Assembly (NCBI GenBank): GCA_046704785.1
Contig: JBJKRF010000159.1
Location: 1 to 24,887 of the forward strand
DNA length: 24,887 nucleotides
DNA from: JBJKRF01 sp046704785
Lineage (GTDB): Bacteria; Chloroflexota; Anaerolineae; Anaerolineales; Villigracilaceae
Direction: 5' to 3'
A model generated the notes under the pieces. The model did not search any database, was not told where the DNA came from, and saw nothing but the letters and a program-made list of their open reading frames with translations. The position numbers were made by a program, and so were the translations under genes. The first letter of the stretch is position 1; each line of letters opens with the position of its first letter. Positions 22,488-24,887 of this stretch are shown in pieces.

Positions 22488-23315
22488 ATGTTGACAAATG
22501 AAATCGAAGCGGACATCATGCAATGGCGTTTGGAGCGGGTAGAACGCTTGCGCACCAGCGAGCGAAGTTGGCTGGCCCTGGCGGGTCTGTTTTGGCCGAA
22601 CCAGGGAAACAACACCTTCGGCAGCGATCCCAATTGCAACTTCGTTCTGCCATCCGGCGCACCCAAGAAGGCCGGCGTCTTTCGCCTCCAATACGACGAA
22701 GTCTATCTCAGCGCGGAGCCAGGCGTCAGGATCACGTGTAATGGTGGCAAGCCGCCCAACCGGCCCTTGCTTGACGACCAGAAAGACCAACCTGATTATC
22801 TCAGGCTTGGTCGTTTTATTTTCGTCGTAATCAAACGCGGGAAACAGACTCTTGTTCGCCTATGGGACACTGAGCATCCACTACGCAAGGAATTTTCAGG
22901 GTTGAACTTTTATCCTATCAAGCTCGACTACCGCTTCGATGCCGTCTATCGGGGGTATGCCCCCCACAAGCGTGTCAAACAACAGGACATCATCGGGGAA
23001 ATCCACGATACGGATATGATTGGCGCCGTCAGTTTCCGCTGGCAAGGAAACGAATACCACCTCGACGCAGAGGACGCTGGCGACGGCCTCTTCATCGCCT
23101 TCAAAGATGCGACCAATGCACAAACCACTTATGCAGGCGGACGGTATATCCAAACAAAAAAACCACAAGACGGGAAAGTGACGCTCGACTTCAACAAGGC
23201 CTATAACATGCCCTGCGCTTATACCGTCTACGCCACTTGCGGCCTACCGACCAACAACAATCGCCTGCCTTTCGCGGTTGAAGCTGGAGAGATGAAATAC
23301 CAGCGCGGCCATTAA
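22488..23315 (+). CDS. DUF1684 domain protein
   Basis: This 275-residue soluble protein matches the DUF1684 pattern. The N-terminus has WRLERVERLRTSERSWLALAG-type sequence, then a central beta-rich region (NFYPIKLDYRFDAVYRGY), and the conserved C-terminal block with GGRYIQ, VTLDFNKAYNMPCAYTVYATCGLP and LPFAVEAGE. The family has no proven activity that I know of. No signal peptide or membrane segment is seen. The gene stands alone and is divergent from the luxS cluster. The start at 22488 lacks a ribosome site but lies where a leaderless transcript would begin; an in-frame ATG at 22518 is a possible alternative. Confidence 0.85.
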   Translation: MLTNEIEADIMQWRLERVERLRTSERSWLALAGLFWPNQGNNTFGSDPNCNFVLPSGAPKKAGVFRLQYDEVYLSAEPGVRITCNGGKPPNRPLLDDQKDQPDYLRLGRFIFVVIKRGKQTLVRLWDTEHPLRKEFSGLNFYPIKLDYRFDAVYRGYAPHKRVKQQDIIGEIHDTDMIGAVSFRWQGNEYHLDAEDAGDGLFIAFKDATNAQTTYAGGRYIQTKKPQDGKVTLDFNKAYNMPCAYTVYATCGLPTNNNRLPFAVEAGEMKYQRGH

Positions 23316-23554
23316 CCACAGGCTGCCCACCCAATAACGACTGGTCAATTTACTCGCTCTGGCAATTTTTAGAATCCCCCCCATGAACAAAACAAGATAA
23401 TTACTCTCCAGGCATCAGCAGGGTGAAACGAATTTACGAACATAGCCTCGCTTATCTCAAAAGGCAAACGACAAAATTCCGTCGTCATTTTCTTGCGATT
23501 CGGGTCGTCTTCCTCCATTTACAATAGTGAAAATGCACGATAACCATTAAAAGC

Positions 23555-23560
23555 TATAAT
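23555..23560 (+). promoter_or_regulatory. -10 element before the PD40 lipoprotein gene
   Basis: A perfect TATAAT 40 nt upstream of the ATG at 23601. The -35 region is poor, and the sequence between it and the gene is very A-rich with no clear ribosome site. The rest of the gap 23316-23600 shows nothing else I can support. Confidence 0.4.
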
Positions 23561-23600
23561 CAAATTAATAACCGAAAAGAAAAACAACAAAGTCTAATTT

Positions 23601-24740
23601 ATGAAAAACAAACTTTCTGTATTCAAAGTCTCTTTAGTTGTTAGCCTTTTATGCCTCCTCTCGGCAGCTTGTCAAGCCGACCTGGCAGGCGCAGCTGGAG
23701 CAAGTGGGGAAAGAACTACTCCGACTCCGGTTGTCGATGTCAAACAAGATACATCGGCCACCCAGCCTGTCGTCCAGTCTTTACCGACCCCTTTGCCAAC
23801 GCCGAGTGGCCGAATTGCTTTTGTCTCAAACTTAGACGGGAGCCAGAAAGTCTATGCCATATCGGCGGACGGACAAAACCAGGTTCTTTTAGGCGACGGC
23901 ATAGTTCAAGCCAGTTCGCCACATTGGTCTGCTGACGGGAAACGGCTTGTCTTTGTCGCAAATGGTGCAGACAAAAATATCGACATTTTTGTCATCAACT
24001 CTGACGGGAGCGGTTTAACTCGTATCACGCAAAATCCCGCCAAAGACGATGCCCCCGCGTGGTCTCCAGACGGGCAAAAAATTGCTTTCGCCTCTTACCG
24101 TGATCAAAATTGGGAAATTTATGTTGTCAATGCCGACGGAACAAATCTGCAACGCTTAACCAACAACCCCGCCGGAGATTTTAACCCCACATGGTCTCCA
24201 GATGGACAATGGATTGCATTTGTGAGCAATCGTGATGGCAATGCGAACGTTTACATCGTCCACCCAGATGGGACCCGTTTAACCAGAGTCACACAAGGAA
24301 ATTCACCCAGTTCCGACCCGGTGTGGTCTCCAGACAGCCAGTCGATCGCATTACGGTCCGGGACATCCTCATCTAGCCTTGTCAATATTTGTGTAGTGAC
24401 TCTGATCGGTCACCAAGAAAGTTGTTACACCAACAATAGCACGAATACAGGCATTCCATCCTGGTCTCCGAATGGGCAATATCTGGCATATCGTTCTCAA
24501 GTAAACCAAATCTGGGATATTAACGTTCTAAACTTAAAGACCGGAGAAACGAATAGATTACAGTTGGAAGTTGCCCCAACAGGAGACCCGGTTTGGTCAC
24601 CGGATGGCTTATATCTGGTTTTTCAGGCAAAATACAAAGATAGTATGGAAATCTTCCAAACAAACATTATGACCGCAACTGTGAATCGCCTCACGAGCAA
24701 CACTGCAACTTACAATGGCGATCCATCTTGGACGCAGTAA
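23601..24740 (+). CDS. TolB-like beta-propeller lipoprotein (PD40 repeats)
   Basis: This 379-residue secreted lipoprotein begins with a signal peptide ending in a lipobox (LSAAC, lipidated Cys24). A Thr/Pro/Gln-rich linker follows (about residues 37-68). From about residue 70 to the end there are seven WD40-like PD40 repeats, each built around the pattern IAFVSNRDGN-IYVVNADGT-RLT-WSPDGQ, which forms a beta-propeller. The fifth repeat is the most divergent. In Gram-negatives TolB uses this fold to bind Pal and TolA, but stand-alone lipoproteins of this type in Chloroflexota have no defined role and probably bind a protein or polysaccharide at the cell surface. There is no tol-pal context here. 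It is complete, and its stop is followed by a strong hairpin. Confidence 0.9.
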   Translation: MKNKLSVFKVSLVVSLLCLLSAACQADLAGAAGASGERTTPTPVVDVKQDTSATQPVVQSLPTPLPTPSGRIAFVSNLDGSQKVYAISADGQNQVLLGDGIVQASSPHWSADGKRLVFVANGADKNIDIFVINSDGSGLTRITQNPAKDDAPAWSPDGQKIAFASYRDQNWEIYVVNADGTNLQRLTNNPAGDFNPTWSPDGQWIAFVSNRDGNANVYIVHPDGTRLTRVTQGNSPSSDPVWSPDSQSIALRSGTSSSSLVNICVVTLIGHQESCYTNNSTNTGIPSWSPNGQYLAYRSQVNQIWDINVLNLKTGETNRLQLEVAPTGDPVWSPDGLYLVFQAKYKDSMEIFQTNIMTATVNRLTSNTATYNGDPSWTQ

Positions 24741-24768
24741 TACGAATATAGGCAGCGCTTCGTATCGG

Positions 24769-24806
24769 CAATACATGAGTCGCCCTCCGAGGCGGCTCAT
24801 GTATTG
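24769..24806 (+). terminator. Strong hairpin after the lipoprotein gene
   Basis: A 16-bp stem (24769-24784 with 24791-24806, one G-U pair) and 6-nt loop begins 28 nt after the stop. No T-run follows on either strand, so it may terminate weakly, protect the mRNA end, or act as a bidirectional barrier. Confidence 0.5.
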
Positions 24807-24851
24807 GGCTCTCCAGAGAATTGGTGGAATGAAGCGGATTAACAGGGTGTT

Positions 24852-24874
24852 GGGGGGGGGGGGGCGCCCCCCCC
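24852..24874. other. G/C homopolymer at window end (probable assembly artefact)
   Basis: Thirteen G, then CG, then eight C, near the end of the sequence. A near-palindromic homopolymer at a contig edge is more likely a sequencing or assembly artefact than biology. Confidence 0.6.
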
Positions 24875-24887
24875 ACCCCAAGCAAAT

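Overview
The window looks like a chromosomal segment from an uncultured member of the Chloroflexota, most likely Anaerolineae-like. This is an inference from gene content: an EF-G2-type GTPase, a CysO-type cysteine operon, DUF4395, DUF1684, and a PD40 lipoprotein with a Pro/Thr linker. I see no rRNA or tRNA gene, CRISPR array, transposase or phage gene.

Layout. (1) 1-5800, minus strand: glutamate synthase gltB then gltD (gltD runs off the left edge), with a promoter carrying a symmetric operator-like repeat. (2) 5846-7924, minus strand: a tight three-gene operon of a membrane-tethered thioredoxin, a SAM methyltransferase and an iPGM/alkaline-phosphatase-superfamily enzyme. Its promoter overlaps a plus-strand promoter. 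(3) 7913-10409, plus strand: an EF-G2-like GTPase behind a leader of about 340 nt with several strong stem-loops, closed by a terminator. (4) 10442-16591, plus strand: a cysteine-biosynthesis block of cysK-cysE, then cysM-mec-DUF4395-thioredoxin-cysO-moeZ, ending at a perfect terminator. (5) 16733-17799, plus strand: ClbS/DfsB-like and DJ-1/PfpI-like proteins. (6) 17831-21903, minus strand: a metabolic cluster of a TIM-barrel isomerase-like protein, LuxS, a sedoheptulose-7-phosphate-cyclase-type dehydroquinate synthase homologue and a UbiA prenyltransferase, resembling part of the ebo cluster (eboE, eboD, eboC) with an unusual luxS. (7) 22488-24740, plus strand: a DUF1684 protein and a TolB-like beta-propeller lipoprotein. 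The right edge has a long G/C homopolymer that looks like an assembly artefact.

How the genes work together. Region 4 encodes two cysteine routes: CysE plus CysK (serine to O-acetylserine to cysteine with sulfide) and the protein-thiocarboxylate route (MoeZ charges CysO, CysM adds an alanyl acceptor, the JAMM protease Mec releases cysteine). CysO here carries four residues after its Gly-Gly, so a processing step is predicted, and Mec is an obvious candidate.

The most striking non-coding signal is a pair of highly similar structured leaders, one before cysK and one before cysM. Each lies behind a matching promoter. Each has a 5' hairpin that can alternatively pair over 15-16 bp with the 5' part of a downstream terminator, plus a long-range loop-to-downstream helix maintained by G-C to G-U change. 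This has the architecture of a transcription-attenuation riboswitch (or a highly divergent T-box), and I do not recognise it as a known class.
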